64,000 bases of DNA from contig JBOHUG010000082.1 of NCBI GenBank assembly GCA_050734135.1, forward strand, positions 1 to 64,000. Direction: 5' to 3'. Positions 52,860 to 62,109 of this stretch are shown piece after piece. The notes under the pieces are model-generated. The model had not been told where the DNA came from, made no database searches, and saw only the letters and a program-made list of their open reading frames with translations. Origin of the DNA: Bog-877 sp050734135. Lineage in GTDB: Bacteria; Chloroflexota; Dormibacteria; Aeolococcales; Bog-877. Position numbers and translations under genes: made by a program. Every line of letters starts with the position of its first letter. Within the stretch, counting starts at the first letter, position 1.

Positions 52860-54086
52860 GTGACCGCCACCCGAACCCGCCCGAAGGCCGGGTTGGACGA
52901 CATCGACCCCACTGGAAAGCGCGTTCTCCTCCGGGTGGATTTCAACACCCCCCTCGATGGCGCCGGCAGGTTGCGCGACGAGAGTCGCCTACTGGCGGCT
53001 CTGCCGACCATCCAGGAGCTGCTCTCTCGGGGGACGGCTCTGATCATCGCCACCCATCTCGGCCGGCCGGGCGGGAGAGTCGTCCCCTCCCTCAGCACGC
53101 GACCCCTGGCGAGCCACCTCCAGCGGTTGCTCGGAGTGCCGGTCGACTGGGTGCGTGACGCGGTGGGACCGGAGGTCGAACGGCGGGCGCGGGAGCTCCG
53201 ACCCGGTCAGATACTGCTGTTGGAGAACCTCCGCTTTCACAAAGAGGAGGAAGCCAATGAACCTGCCTTCGCCCGGCAGCTGGCGCGCCTCGCCGACCTC
53301 TACGTTGACGACGCCTTCGGCACGGCGCACCGTGCTCACGCCTCGATCGAAGGGGTGGCCCACTTATTGCCGGCGGTCGCCGGGCGTCTGATGGCGAGTG
53401 AGATCTCCCATCTCAGCGCCATCCTGGAGGACCCTCAACGACCGCTGGTGGCGATCATTGGCGGCAACAAGCTCAGCACCAAGCTGGAACTGGTGACCCA
53501 CCTGGTGGACCGGGTCGACAGTCTCTGCCTGGGTGGGGCGATGGCGGCGACCTTCCTCAAAGCGACCAACCGGGAGGTCGGTCGCTCGCTGGTGGAGGAC
53601 GATTTCCTGGATCGGGCTCTGGCGATTCTGGCCCACGCGGCCTCCCGAGGGGTCGACCTCGAGCTCCCTGTCGATGCGACCGTTGCCGTCTCCCCAAAGG
53701 CGGACCAAGTGCTGGTCAAGGCGGTCGAGGCCATCGCGGTGGACGAGATGATTCTCGACGTGGGTCCGGAAACCATCCAGCGCTGGAAGGCACTGGTCGA
53801 GACTGCAGGCACGGTGGTGTGGAATGGGCCGCTCGGCCTCTATGAGGATCCTCGGTTCGCATGGGGAACGCAGCGGCTGGCCGAGGCGGTCGCGGCCGGA
53901 TCCGCGACCAGCGTGACCGGTGGAGGCGACCTCCAGGCGGCGATCCAGAGCCTCAGGCTGGAGCAAGGCTTCAGCCACATCAGCACGGGCGGCGGCGCCA
54001 CCTTGGAATTTCTGCAAGGTCGGCAGCTTCCTGGAGTAGCCGCTCTCCGGGACGCACCTCGAGCCGTCAAACCCCTAACTCGATGA
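52860..54086 (+). CDS. pgk: Phosphoglycerate kinase
   Basis: 408 aa. Features are the substrate-binding RVLLRVDFNTPLDG, ATHLGRPGG, LENLRFHKEEEANEP and VDDAFGTAHRAHAS. Late motifs are VAIIGGNKLSTKLELVTHL (a Gly-Gly-Asn-Lys where Gly-Gly-Ala-Lys is usual) and TSVTGGGDLQAAI. It transfers phosphate from 1,3-bisphosphoglycerate to ADP. GTG 52860 begins 2 nt after the gap stop; a longer start at 52824 would lie inside gap. Confidence 0.96.
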   Translation: MTATRTRPKAGLDDIDPTGKRVLLRVDFNTPLDGAGRLRDESRLLAALPTIQELLSRGTALIIATHLGRPGGRVVPSLSTRPLASHLQRLLGVPVDWVRDAVGPEVERRARELRPGQILLLENLRFHKEEEANEPAFARQLARLADLYVDDAFGTAHRAHASIEGVAHLLPAVAGRLMASEISHLSAILEDPQRPLVAIIGGNKLSTKLELVTHLVDRVDSLCLGGAMAATFLKATNREVGRSLVEDDFLDRALAILAHAASRGVDLELPVDATVAVSPKADQVLVKAVEAIAVDEMILDVGPETIQRWKALVETAGTVVWNGPLGLYEDPRFAWGTQRLAEAVAAGSATSVTGGGDLQAAIQSLRLEQGFSHISTGGGATLEFLQGRQLPGVAALRDAPRAVKPLTR

Positions 54087-54859
54087 CCAACTTCTCGCGC
54101 CGCCCGATGGTCGCAGGCAACTGGAAAATGCACACCACCGTTCCCGATGCCCTCGCCCTCACCAGTGGCATCCGGCAGCGACTCGGCCCCGAGCCGGTTG
54201 CGGAGGTTGTGCTGCTGCCACCGTTCATCTCGATTTGGCCCGTCCAGCAGCTTCTAGCCGGCGATCCCCGGATCGCCGTCGGGGCCCAGGACTGCTTTTG
54301 GGAGAAGGAGGGAGCGTTCACCAGCCAGGTTTCGGCGGAGATGCTGCGGGACTCCTGCCAGCACGTGCTGGTCGGACACAGCGAGCGCCGTCACCTGTTC
54401 GGCGACACCAACGATGTGGTCCGACGCAAGCTAAATGCCGTGCTCGAGGCGCAGTTGCGGCCGCTGCTGGCAGTGGGGGAGACCGAAGAGGAGCGGCGTT
54501 CCGGGGGCACCGAGGCGGTGCTGCGTCTTCAGGTCCAGTCCGGACTGGAGGGGCTTACGGCTGCCCAATTAGCACGGTGTGCGCTGGCCTATGAGCCGGT
54601 CTGGGCAATCGGGGCCGGGGCGACGGCGCAACCCGCCGATATCACCGCCGTGATCGCCGAAATCCGGGCGACGCTGGAGCGGTTGGCACCCGGAGCTGGA
54701 ACCCAGATCCGAGTCCTCTACGGTGGCAGCGTGACTTGCGACTCAGCTGGCGGCATCCTGGGCTTGGAGGAGGTCGACGGCGCCTTGGTCGGAGGGGCGA
54801 GTCTCGACGCCGAGGAGTTCTGCGCCATTGCCGCCGCAGCCGGCGCCCCTACCAACTGA
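54083..54859 (+). CDS. tpiA: Triosephosphate isomerase
   Basis: 258 aa from the ATG that overlaps the pgk stop (ATGA). Catalytic residues are Lys in AGNWKMH, His in VLVGHSERRH and Glu in ALAYEPVWAIGAG; the phosphate loop is LYGGSVTCDSA and VDGALVGGASLD. The longer open frame upstream overlaps pgk and is not coding. Confidence 0.97.
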   Translation: MTNFSRRPMVAGNWKMHTTVPDALALTSGIRQRLGPEPVAEVVLLPPFISIWPVQQLLAGDPRIAVGAQDCFWEKEGAFTSQVSAEMLRDSCQHVLVGHSERRHLFGDTNDVVRRKLNAVLEAQLRPLLAVGETEEERRSGGTEAVLRLQVQSGLEGLTAAQLARCALAYEPVWAIGAGATAQPADITAVIAEIRATLERLAPGAGTQIRVLYGGSVTCDSAGGILGLEEVDGALVGGASLDAEEFCAIAAAAGAPTN

Positions 54860-54995
54860 CCTTCAGCTCAAGCCGCCGGAGCGACGGATGGTAGTCTCCA
54901 GTTGCCGTCCCGCATATTCCCGTGGCCGCCGCGGTCGGGCAGGCCATGCTGCTAAAGCAGGCCCCCGGTGGAGTTCGTCCCGGAGAATCAACTAA

Positions 54996-56558
54996 GTGAG
55001 CCACCCGACAGTTCAGCCCGCCGTCCTGTGTGTCTGCGACGGCTGGGGCTGCGGCGAAGAGACCTCCGGAAACGCCATCACCCTGGCGCAGACGCCTCAA
55101 TTTGATGAGCTGTTGTCCAAGTGGCCGCACACGACAGTGGCCGCTAGCGGCCAGGCAGTCGGACTGCCGGCCGGCCAGCAGGGCAACTCCGAGGTGGGTC
55201 ACCTAACCATCGGGTCAGGCCGGGTGGTGCTTCAGGATCTAACGCGGATCGACGCGGCCATTGCCGATGGCAGCTTTTTCACCAACCGGGTGCTGACCGA
55301 TGCCATGAAGCTAGCCAGTGGCCAGAAAAAATGGCTCCACCTCATGGGACTGGTATCGCCGGGTGGCGTCCACAGTCACCAGCGCCACCTGGTAGCCCTC
55401 TGCCAGCTGGCTGGGAGAGTCGGACTCGAACGAGTGGCGATCCACGCCTTCACCGACGGGCGGGATACCCCTCCCCAAAGCGGCGGCGAATCCCTCGCCG
55501 AGCTACTTGAAGAGCTGAGACGGCTCGGGGTCGGTCGCTTGGCTTCCGTAGGCGGACGGTATTTTGCAATGGACCGCGACCAACACTGGGATCGCACCGA
55601 GCGGGCACTGACTACCATTCTGGGGCGAGGGTCATTTCGGATCCCGGACGCCCTGGAGTACCTCGCCGGGCAGTACGCAGCCGGGGTCGGCGACGAGTTC
55701 GTTCCGCCCGCGTCGGTGGTGGAGCCAGGTTGCCAGGCGATCGGCATCTCCGCGGGAGACGTCGTGGTCCACTTCAACTTCCGACCCGACCGCGCGCGTC
55801 AGCTGTGCCACGCGCTGGTCGATACCGAATTCACTGAGTTCCGGCAGGGAGATGTGCCGGCACTGGCCCGACTCTGCACGTTCACCCAGGTCGACCGCAC
55901 GTTGCCAGCTGAGGTGGCCTTCCCCAAGCCGCTGGTGGCAGACACCCTCGCTGAGGTCGTGGCGGACGCCGGACTGGAGCAGTTCCACGTCGCCGAAACC
56001 GAGAAGTACGCCCACGTGACCTACTTTCTGAACGGCGGCCGCGAGGAGGCTTTCTCGGGTGAGGAGCGGTTGTTGGTCCCTTCGCCGAGAGTCGCAACTT
56101 ATGATGCGGTGCCCGCGATGAGCGCGGAGGGGATTACCGATGCGGTCGTGAGCCACCTGGAGAGGGGCGAGAGCTCATTGGTTGCGGTGAATTACGCCAA
56201 CGCTGACATGGTCGGGCACACGGGGGACCTGGAGGCGACTATCGCGGCGGTTGAATTTCTCGATGGCTGCATCGGCCGGGTTGCGCGAGCAGCGGCGGCC
56301 GCGGGCTATCTGCTGATGGTGACCGCTGACCACGGCAATGCCGAGGTCAAGGTCGATCCCCGCGACGGCTCACCGCTGACCGCCCACACGACCAGCCGAG
56401 TCCCCTTGGTATTGGCCAACGGACGGCCCGGTGACACGCTCGCCGACGACGGTGGGCTTCAGGACATCGCTCCCACACTGCTGGCAGCGATGGGACTTCG
56501 GGTACCGCACCAGATGACTGGTGCCGATCTCCGCCGACTTCCCGCTGGACAAGGGTGA
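54996..56558 (+). CDS. gpmI: Cofactor-independent phosphoglycerate mutase
   Basis: 520 aa alkaline-phosphatase-superfamily enzyme. The phospho-serine is in QQGNSEVGHL; metal ligands are in VCDGWGCGEE, AFTDGRDTPP, NYANADMVGHTGD and VTADHGNAEV. It interconverts 3- and 2-phosphoglycerate with Mn2+. The 136-nt gap after tpiA may hold its own promoter. A weak GGAG lies 11 nt before the GTG. It overlaps der by 4 nt. Enolase and pyruvate kinase are not in the window. Confidence 0.96.
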   Translation: MSHPTVQPAVLCVCDGWGCGEETSGNAITLAQTPQFDELLSKWPHTTVAASGQAVGLPAGQQGNSEVGHLTIGSGRVVLQDLTRIDAAIADGSFFTNRVLTDAMKLASGQKKWLHLMGLVSPGGVHSHQRHLVALCQLAGRVGLERVAIHAFTDGRDTPPQSGGESLAELLEELRRLGVGRLASVGGRYFAMDRDQHWDRTERALTTILGRGSFRIPDALEYLAGQYAAGVGDEFVPPASVVEPGCQAIGISAGDVVVHFNFRPDRARQLCHALVDTEFTEFRQGDVPALARLCTFTQVDRTLPAEVAFPKPLVADTLAEVVADAGLEQFHVAETEKYAHVTYFLNGGREEAFSGEERLLVPSPRVATYDAVPAMSAEGITDAVVSHLERGESSLVAVNYANADMVGHTGDLEATIAAVEFLDGCIGRVARAAAAAGYLLMVTADHGNAEVKVDPRDGSPLTAHTTSRVPLVLANGRPGDTLADDGGLQDIAPTLLAAMGLRVPHQMTGADLRRLPAGQG

Positions 56559-57985
56559 TGTCGTCCCCGACCGGACCCGCGCCACCTCGCGCGGCCCGGG
56601 CCAGTCGCCGGGCCATGGAAGCCGAGGCAGAAACTCCGGCGCCGCCGCGGTTCGGGATCGTCGCTTTGGTCGGTCGCCCCAACGTCGGGAAGTCGACCCT
56701 GTTCAATCGGCTGACCGGCGAGCGGCGGGCGATCGTCTCCGATCAGCCTGGTCTGACCCGCGATCGCATCTACGGTGACGTGGAATGGCGGGGCCGGGCC
56801 TTCACGGTGGTCGACACAGCGGGTCTAGAGAGAGTTATCAAAGGTGCCGCCGACGGTGACCTTCCGGCCAACACCCAAGCCCAGGCGCGGGTGGCCCTCC
56901 GCGAAGCCGACGTCATCTGCTTCGTCTGCGATGCCAAGGCTGGCCTCACCTCCACCGATCACGAGGTAGCTGAGGAGCTCCGCCGTGCACGGCAACCGGT
57001 CATCCTGGTGAGCAACAAGTACGAAGGCCGAGAAGACCGGCTCTTGGGACACGAGTTCCTGGAGCTGGGGCTCGGTGACCCGATCCCGATCTCGGCCCTG
57101 TCGGGCAGCGGCAGTGGTGACCTCCTCGACCGGATCGTGGACCAACTCCCGGCGCCCAAATGGACTGACCAGACCCTGGGCTCGGTAGCCCTGCGCTGCG
57201 CGATCGTCGGTCGCCCCAACGTCGGCAAGTCCTCCTTGCTCAATGGGATCTTGGGCGAAGACCGGGCGCTGGTGAGCACTGTCGCCGGGACCACTCGGGA
57301 TCCGGTCGACACCTTGGTTCAGACCGACCAGGGTGAGGTCCTCTTGGTCGACACCGCCGGGATCAGGCGCCCCGGGGCCAGCCAGGACGCCGACTACTAC
57401 AGCCTGCTGCGCGCCGTGCGGGTGGTGGAGAGGGCAGACGTGGCGGTGCTGGTTGTCGATGCCACCACTCCACTTCGGGCTCAGGATCGGCACATCGCCG
57501 GGAGGGCTCGCGACGCCGGGGCAGCGACCTTGGTGGCCCTCAACAAGTGGGACCTCCTCGACGAGGACGCCCGCCGCGACCGAGGCCTCGTTCGCGAGCT
57601 AAGGGCGGCTTATGACTGGGCCCCGGGAACCCCGTTCCTCTTCACCAGCGCGCTCACGGGAAGGGGAATCCGCAAGGTGCTACCGACAGCGTTCGAGCTG
57701 GCCGCAGCGCGGGCACGACACATTGGCACCGGCGAGCTGAACCAATTCGTCAGGGAAGCGGTTGACCGAAGGCCCCCACCCAGCGGTCGGGGAGGGCGCC
57801 GACTCCGCATTTACTACGCGGTCCAGGCCCGCAGTCGAGTTCCCACCTTCGCATTCTTCGTCAACGACCCGGAGCTGATGCACTTCAGCTACGCTCGCTA
57901 TCTGGAGAACCAATTCCGGGAGAGGTACGGCTTCCAGGGGGTTCCCCTGCGCCTCAGGATTCGCCGCTCGGAGCAGACGCGGTGA
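56555..57985 (+). CDS. der: Ribosome biogenesis GTPase Der (EngA)
   Basis: 476 aa with the double GTPase layout unique to Der: G1 motifs GRPNVGKSTLFNRL and GRPNVGKSSLLNGI, G3 DTAGLE and DTAGIR, G4 SNKYEG and NKWDLL. A C-terminal KH-like domain ends with FFVNDPELMHFSYARYLENQFRE. Der is needed for 50S maturation. Its first G4 reads SNKYE instead of NKxD, so the specificity residue of GTPase domain 1 is altered. Starts GTG 56555 and ATG 56558 are adjacent. Confidence 0.96.
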   Translation: MMSSPTGPAPPRAARASRRAMEAEAETPAPPRFGIVALVGRPNVGKSTLFNRLTGERRAIVSDQPGLTRDRIYGDVEWRGRAFTVVDTAGLERVIKGAADGDLPANTQAQARVALREADVICFVCDAKAGLTSTDHEVAEELRRARQPVILVSNKYEGREDRLLGHEFLELGLGDPIPISALSGSGSGDLLDRIVDQLPAPKWTDQTLGSVALRCAIVGRPNVGKSSLLNGILGEDRALVSTVAGTTRDPVDTLVQTDQGEVLLVDTAGIRRPGASQDADYYSLLRAVRVVERADVAVLVVDATTPLRAQDRHIAGRARDAGAATLVALNKWDLLDEDARRDRGLVRELRAAYDWAPGTPFLFTSALTGRGIRKVLPTAFELAAARARHIGTGELNQFVREAVDRRPPPSGRGGRRLRIYYAVQARSRVPTFAFFVNDPELMHFSYARYLENQFRERYGFQGVPLRLRIRRSEQTR

Positions 57986-59022
57986 AGCTGGTCATCCTCG
58001 GAGCGGGATCCTGGGGACTGGCCTTGGCGGAGTTGCTCCATGCCCCCGAGCGCGAAGTCTCGCTCTGGTTTCGCCGGCCAGAACTCGCCGAGGAGGTGGC
58101 CCGGACCCGGGTTCACCCCCTGTACCTGTCGCAGCTCCAGCTCAGTCCCGCGATTCAGGTGACTGGCGACTTGGAGCAGGCATGCTCCGGTGCGGCCACC
58201 GTCATTTTCGCGGCGCCTACCCACGGTCAGAGGGCCGTTGCCGAGAGAGTCCGACCGCTGGTGAGGCAGGCGTCCCTGGTTATCAGTGCCAGCAAAGGGT
58301 TCGAACCAGACTCGGCGCTCACCATGACCGAACTGCTCGCGGAAGTCCTGGGTGAAAGCGAGGCTAGTAAGTTGGTCGCTTTGAGCGGTCCGAACTTGGC
58401 ACCGGAGGTGGCCGCCCACATGCCGACCGCCGCGGTGGTCGCCGCCAGCAACCCCGAGGCCCGGACTCTGGCGGTGCGACGTCTGGACGCGCCCAGCTGG
58501 CGGCTCTACGCCAATGATGACCCGCAGGGAGTGGAATTCGCGGGCGCGATGAAGAACGTGATCGCCATTGCCGCCGGGGTCTGTGACGGCCTCGGGGTCG
58601 GCGACAACGCCAAGGCGGCGATCATCACCCGAGGCCTCAGTGAGATGACCCGCCTCGGGGTTCGAGCCGGGGCCAATCCGTTCACCTTCGCCGGACTGGC
58701 GGGGGTGGGTGACTGCTTGGCGACCTGTATCAGCCACCTCAGTCGCAACCGGACGCTGGGAGAGAGGATCGGTAAAGGGGAAAGCCCGGAGGCGGCGCAG
58801 GCGGAGACTCCGATGGTGGCGGAAGGTGCCAATGCTTCCCGCGCCGCGCTGCTCCTAGCTCGCCGCTACCAGGTAGAGATACCGATCACGCAAGCCGTCC
58901 ATGCCATCCTCTTTGAGGGGACTTCGGTCGCCGACGCAGTGCGCGGCCTGATGGCACGAAACCTACGCCCGGAGCTGGTTCCGGAGGACATCGGTCTGGG
59001 GTCCACATCCGCCTCCGCTTGA
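57982..59022 (+). CDS. gpsA: NAD(P)+-dependent glycerol-3-phosphate dehydrogenase
   Basis: 346 aa. The Rossmann motif GAGSWGLALAELL begins at residue 7; the catalytic Lys is in GAMKNVIAIAAGVCDGLG; NAKAAIITRGLSEMTRLG and TFAGLAGVGDCLATC are family-specific. It makes sn-glycerol 3-phosphate for membrane lipids from DHAP, the product shared with tpiA upstream. The GTG overlaps the der stop (der-gpsA is a common pair). Confidence 0.96.
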   Translation: MKLVILGAGSWGLALAELLHAPEREVSLWFRRPELAEEVARTRVHPLYLSQLQLSPAIQVTGDLEQACSGAATVIFAAPTHGQRAVAERVRPLVRQASLVISASKGFEPDSALTMTELLAEVLGESEASKLVALSGPNLAPEVAAHMPTAAVVAASNPEARTLAVRRLDAPSWRLYANDDPQGVEFAGAMKNVIAIAAGVCDGLGVGDNAKAAIITRGLSEMTRLGVRAGANPFTFAGLAGVGDCLATCISHLSRNRTLGERIGKGESPEAAQAETPMVAEGANASRAALLLARRYQVEIPITQAVHAILFEGTSVADAVRGLMARNLRPELVPEDIGLGSTSASA

Positions 59023-59059
59023 CCGACTCGGCGACCAGACGGCGCGGCGTCGGTTTCAT

Positions 59060-59085
59060 GGGCCAGCCATCAACTAGGCTGGTCC
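59060..59085 (+). terminator. Hairpin downstream of gpsA, possible terminator
   Basis: GGGCCAGCC / GGCTGGTCC, a 9-bp stem (one G-U pair) with an 8-nt loop, 38 nt after the gpsA stop and between convergent genes. It lacks a T-tract, so intrinsic termination is uncertain. The remaining 238-nt gap (59,023-59,260) shows nothing else. Confidence 0.45.
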
Positions 59086-59260
59086 GGCCCCGGCGGTCAT
59101 CTTGGACCCAAGGTCGGCTGGAACGTGACCAGGTAATCCCTAAACCGAATGACGAGACAGATGCTCGACGCAGGGGCTCTCGCGTGGTCCGGGCATAATT
59201 TTTGCGCCCACCAATCCAACCCGCGGCGAGTGCCGCCAGGGGACGGGAAGACTCGGACCG

Positions 59261-60523
59261 CTAGCCCCTGCCTTTCCGGCGGCCCCTTCGCGGTCGCGCC
59301 GGGCCCCGATAGACAGGGCGAGCCCCATGGTCCACGGCCGGACGAGAGGCTGCACCCCGGACCGCGTCCGATTCCGGTTTGTGGGCGAGAAAGGCCATCG
59401 TGCCGGCGTCGAGAAGTTGTGCGGTGTCGACGAACTGCAAGGGTGGTGCTCCTAGTCGGCGCAACTTGCGCCACTTTTCGCCGTCGTCCTCACTTAGGAA
59501 TGTAAGAGCGCGGCCGCTGGCGCCGTTGCGAGCTGTGCGTCCCACTCGATGGGTGAGCCATTCCGCCGTATCCGGAAGCTCGTAGTTGACGACCAGGTCG
59601 ACGTCCACTACATCGATGCCCCGGGCGGCGACGTTGGTGGCGACCAGTACAGCTGTCTCCCTGCGGCGGAATGCCGCGATGGCCCGGTCGCGGGCCGGTT
59701 GGGACAGATTGCCCTGGAGCTCCGACGTTTTGTGGCCTAGCGCGATCAGATCCCGGGCCAGTTTCTTGGTCCCGTGCTTGGTGCGATGGAACACGATGGT
59801 TGAATCCGAGCGCTTTAGGAGATGGCTGAGGACCGCCACTTTCTGGGACCGCTGGATGGAAAACAGGCCATGTTCGAGTTGCGACTCGGCCGCCGGAGCA
59901 ACCGCGACTTGGGCGGGCTCAACCATGTGCTTGCGGGCCATCTGGCTCACCCAGTCCGGCATCGTCGCCGAGGCGAGGACGGTCTGTCGCCGCCCGACAG
60001 CTGTCCGGTGCTTCGTCCGTGACACCAACTTCTCCACGTCCTTGGCAAACCCTGCGTCAAGCATTTCATCGGCTTCGTCCAAGACCAGGAACTCGACCCC
60101 GCTGAGAATGGCCGATCCCCGGTCGGAGAGATCGACCAAGCGACCTGGGCAGCCGATGATCACATCGGCCCCTGAGAGACTGCTGATCTGAGCGCCGTAA
60201 CCGACTCCGCCAAAGACCAGGGCTCGTCGTAGACCAGCATCGAGCTGTGCCAGGACCGAGCCAATCTGAGTCGCCAACTCCCGGGTCGGAGTGATGATGA
60301 GCGCCCGGGGAGCGCCCCGTTGGTGCCCACGGAAGCGCTCCACCATCGGGATTAGGAAAGCAAGCGTCTTGCCGGACCCAGTCGGCGATTGGATGATGCA
60401 GTCCCGGCCCGCCTGCAGTATCGGTACCGCGGCGATCTGAACTTCGGTCGGATCGGAGATATCTAGTCGAAGAAGTGTCTCGAGAGTGCGCGCTCGCACT
60501 CCCAGATCCGCGAATGAACTCAT
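59261..60523 (-). CDS. DEAD-box ATP-dependent RNA helicase
   Basis: 420 aa. Motifs in order: Q motif region (FADLGVRARTLETL, TEVQ), Walker A SPTGSGKT with Lys52, TPTRELATQ, DEAD in FLVLDEADEMLDAGF, SAT in VLASATMPDW, ARGIDVVDVDLVVNYELP, HRVGRTARNG. The C terminus is basic (RRGRRKGRG), typical of cold-adapted or ribosome-assembly helicases. It probably remodels rRNA or mRNA. The leader contains a small hairpin AGTCGG-N6-CCGACT (60,633-60,650). Confidence 0.94.
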   Translation of the reverse strand: MSSFADLGVRARTLETLLRLDISDPTEVQIAAVPILQAGRDCIIQSPTGSGKTLAFLIPMVERFRGHQRGAPRALIITPTRELATQIGSVLAQLDAGLRRALVFGGVGYGAQISSLSGADVIIGCPGRLVDLSDRGSAILSGVEFLVLDEADEMLDAGFAKDVEKLVSRTKHRTAVGRRQTVLASATMPDWVSQMARKHMVEPAQVAVAPAAESQLEHGLFSIQRSQKVAVLSHLLKRSDSTIVFHRTKHGTKKLARDLIALGHKTSELQGNLSQPARDRAIAAFRRRETAVLVATNVAARGIDVVDVDLVVNYELPDTAEWLTHRVGRTARNGASGRALTFLSEDDGEKWRKLRRLGAPPLQFVDTAQLLDAGTMAFLAHKPESDAVRGAASRPAVDHGARPVYRGPARPRRGRRKGRG

Positions 60524-60693
60524 GCACGTTTCCCTGGGCGGAATCGCCCGCGCCTAATGTCGTAACCACAGTTGGCAGCGCTTCTTAACGATGCCGCTGT
60601 GTCGACACGACCAGGGAGCCGCAGAAGGCCGCAGTCGGAGAAGACCGACTATCTGTTCGATACTATCATGAATTCGTGCTGTCGTACCGGGGC

Positions 60694-60720
60694 GGGCTCA
60701 GTGAGTGATTGACTGAGCCC
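60694..60720 (-). repeat. Inverted repeat over the end of the DUF2277 gene
   Basis: GGGCTCAGT / ACTGAGCCC, a perfect 9-bp stem with a 9-nt loop. The stop codon of the DUF2277 gene (60698-60700) lies inside the distal arm. No T-tract follows on the minus strand. It may protect the mRNA end or act as a weak terminator. Confidence 0.5.
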
Positions 60721-60952
60721 GTCGCAGCGGAGGCAGACTCGAAGGCGGCCTCCGCCGCGGCTCCATCTCCATTAGCAAGGTGGTGGTTGCCACTGCCACC
60801 TCGCGAACAGCTCGGTCGAAGACAAGCTCAGCTCGAGACGATGGAAGCCGAATTCCGCTTATTTTGCGTACGTACTGAAGTGCGGCGGCGTCTATCTCTT
60901 CCGGGGTGGCCGCCGGCCGCAAACCGCGGAGGATCGTGATGTTTCGGCACAT
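60698..60952 (-). CDS. DUF2277 family protein
   Basis: 84 aa. The start MCRNITILRGLRPAATPEEIDAA and the following ALQYVRKISG..PS match the DUF2277 pattern (Met-Cys-Arg-Asn-Ile, then a helix with VRKLSG). A second helical half has FDRAVREVAVATTTLL. The function is unknown; the family is small, mainly in high-GC bacteria. It is upstream of, and on the same strand as, the DEAD-box helicase, but separated by 174 nt. The 275-nt region 60,953-61,227 upstream has no recognisable feature. Confidence 0.85.
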   Translation of the reverse strand: MCRNITILRGLRPAATPEEIDAAALQYVRKISGIRLPSSRAELVFDRAVREVAVATTTLLMEMEPRRRPPSSLPPLRRAQSITH

Positions 60953-61227
60953 AGCGCGATCCTACGGGATTTCTGGGGATTGGCGAAGCCGCAGGGAATA
61001 AGTGTCGGTTGCAGCGACCCGATTGCGAGCCGGTCTCCGGCACACGTCCACCGCGCGATCCCCCGCCCACCGAAGCGAAGCGGCCCTGCCTTGAACCCGG
61101 TGCGGCCTTTGCCGGATCCGGGCGGACAAAACGCAAACGAGGGCTCACCCCGAGAAGGCCCCCGGTGCTGGTCTAGAGAGCCCATGATCGACTGTCTGCA
61201 GCAGCAGTGAGATGAAGATTGAGGACC

Positions 61228-61621
61228 ATGGCCGATCATCCCAGCGTCGCTCGTATCAGAGACGGGTACGCCGCATTCTCCAAAGGGGACTTCGCTGGTC
61301 TCAACGAATTCTTCGAAGACGACATCGTGTGGCACTCTAGCGGCCGCAATCAGTTGGCAGGCGACTTACCGGGGCCGCGATGCCGACTACGGCTTGTTCA
61401 GCAAGCTCGGAGAGGTCTCCGGCGGTACGTTCCGGGTCGACGTGCACACAATCCTGGCCGACGATGAGCACGGCGTGGCGCTAGTGACCAACACCATCCG
61501 CCGCGGAGGCGGGACAGCCGAAACTCAGCACGCGAACATCTTCCACTTTCGCGGCGGCAAGGTGGTGGAGTTCTGGGGCGCATCCACCGACCAGTATTCG
61601 GGGGACGAGGTCCTCGGCTGA
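61228..61621 (+). pseudogene. SnoaL/NTF2-like protein gene with a +1 frameshift
   Basis: The first frame reads MADHPSVARIRDGYAAFSKG, FEDDIVWHSSGRNQLAGD and then leaves the family. The next frame continues with YRGRDADYGLFSKLGEVSGG, ILADDEHGVALVT and HFRGGKVVEFWGAS, the normal second half of a SnoaL-like fold. Removing one T of the TT at 61366-61367 joins them into ~130 aa. This is either a real frameshift mutation or an assembly/sequencing error. SnoaL-like proteins include ketosteroid-isomerase-type enzymes; the function here is unknown. Confidence 0.8.
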
Positions 61622-61922
61622 CGGCAAGGAACATAGCTTCAGGTCACCCGCGAGCACAGAACCGGGTCCGGGGGAAAAACATTGGGGCGTCGACGAATGC
61701 CGAACGACGGGCACTAGCCCCGACGGGCAACTCCGGGCGACTTCACTGACGGTGCGAAGAAGCTCTGGCCCGGCCTAGATGCGCGTGTCTCTGCACCTAG
61801 AATTTTTGCTCTGGCGGAGACACATCGGGACGTCAGCCACGTGAACCTTCCCCAGATTGGAGGGAGCAACTCCGAAAGTGAATCGCTCGGCGCTTGGCGA
61901 GTCGTCCGAGGGCTCGGGGCAC

Positions 61923-61945
61923 CCGCCACGCGGGGTGGCGGTTTT
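61923..61945 (+). terminator. Rho-independent terminator
   Basis: CCGCCAC-GCGGG-GTGGCGG followed immediately by TTTT: a 7-bp GC-rich stem, 5-nt loop and short T-tract on the plus strand. It lies 13 nt from the tRNA-Pro half. The rest of 61,622-61,958 has no recognisable gene. Confidence 0.6.
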
Positions 61946-61958
61946 GATCTCACAACAG

Positions 61959-62003
61959 TGGTCGGGGAGACAGGACTCGAACCTGCGACCCCCAGTCCCC
62001 CAG
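61959..62003 (-). repeat. Attachment site: 3' half of tRNA-Pro(GGG)
   Basis: Minus strand, 45 nt. It contains the anticodon loop CTGGGGG, the 3' anticodon stem ACTGG, variable bases GGGTC, the T-arm GCAGGTTCGAGTCCTGT, the acceptor strand CTCCCCG and encoded ACCA. The bases 5' of the anticodon loop (CCCAA) do not pair with ACTGG, and no CGGGGAG 5' acceptor strand exists upstream. The tRNA similarity therefore breaks exactly at position 32, as expected for a tRNA-targeting integrase crossover. The orientation puts the element on the right and predicts an intact tRNA-Pro at its far end. Confidence 0.8.
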
Positions 62004-62109
62004 TTGGGTCTGAGCCGTCCGGCCAAATCCGTGGTGGTCCATTTTGAGTTAGTGGGGCCACTTCGCCGTCCGCCAGCGTCCGGTTTTGTCCGTAAAAGTT
62101 TGCCCACAT

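Noticed and set aside
61775..62109. Short frames crossing the tRNA-Pro half
   Set aside because: Their peptides are translations of tRNA sequence and flanking non-coding DNA; no start signal.
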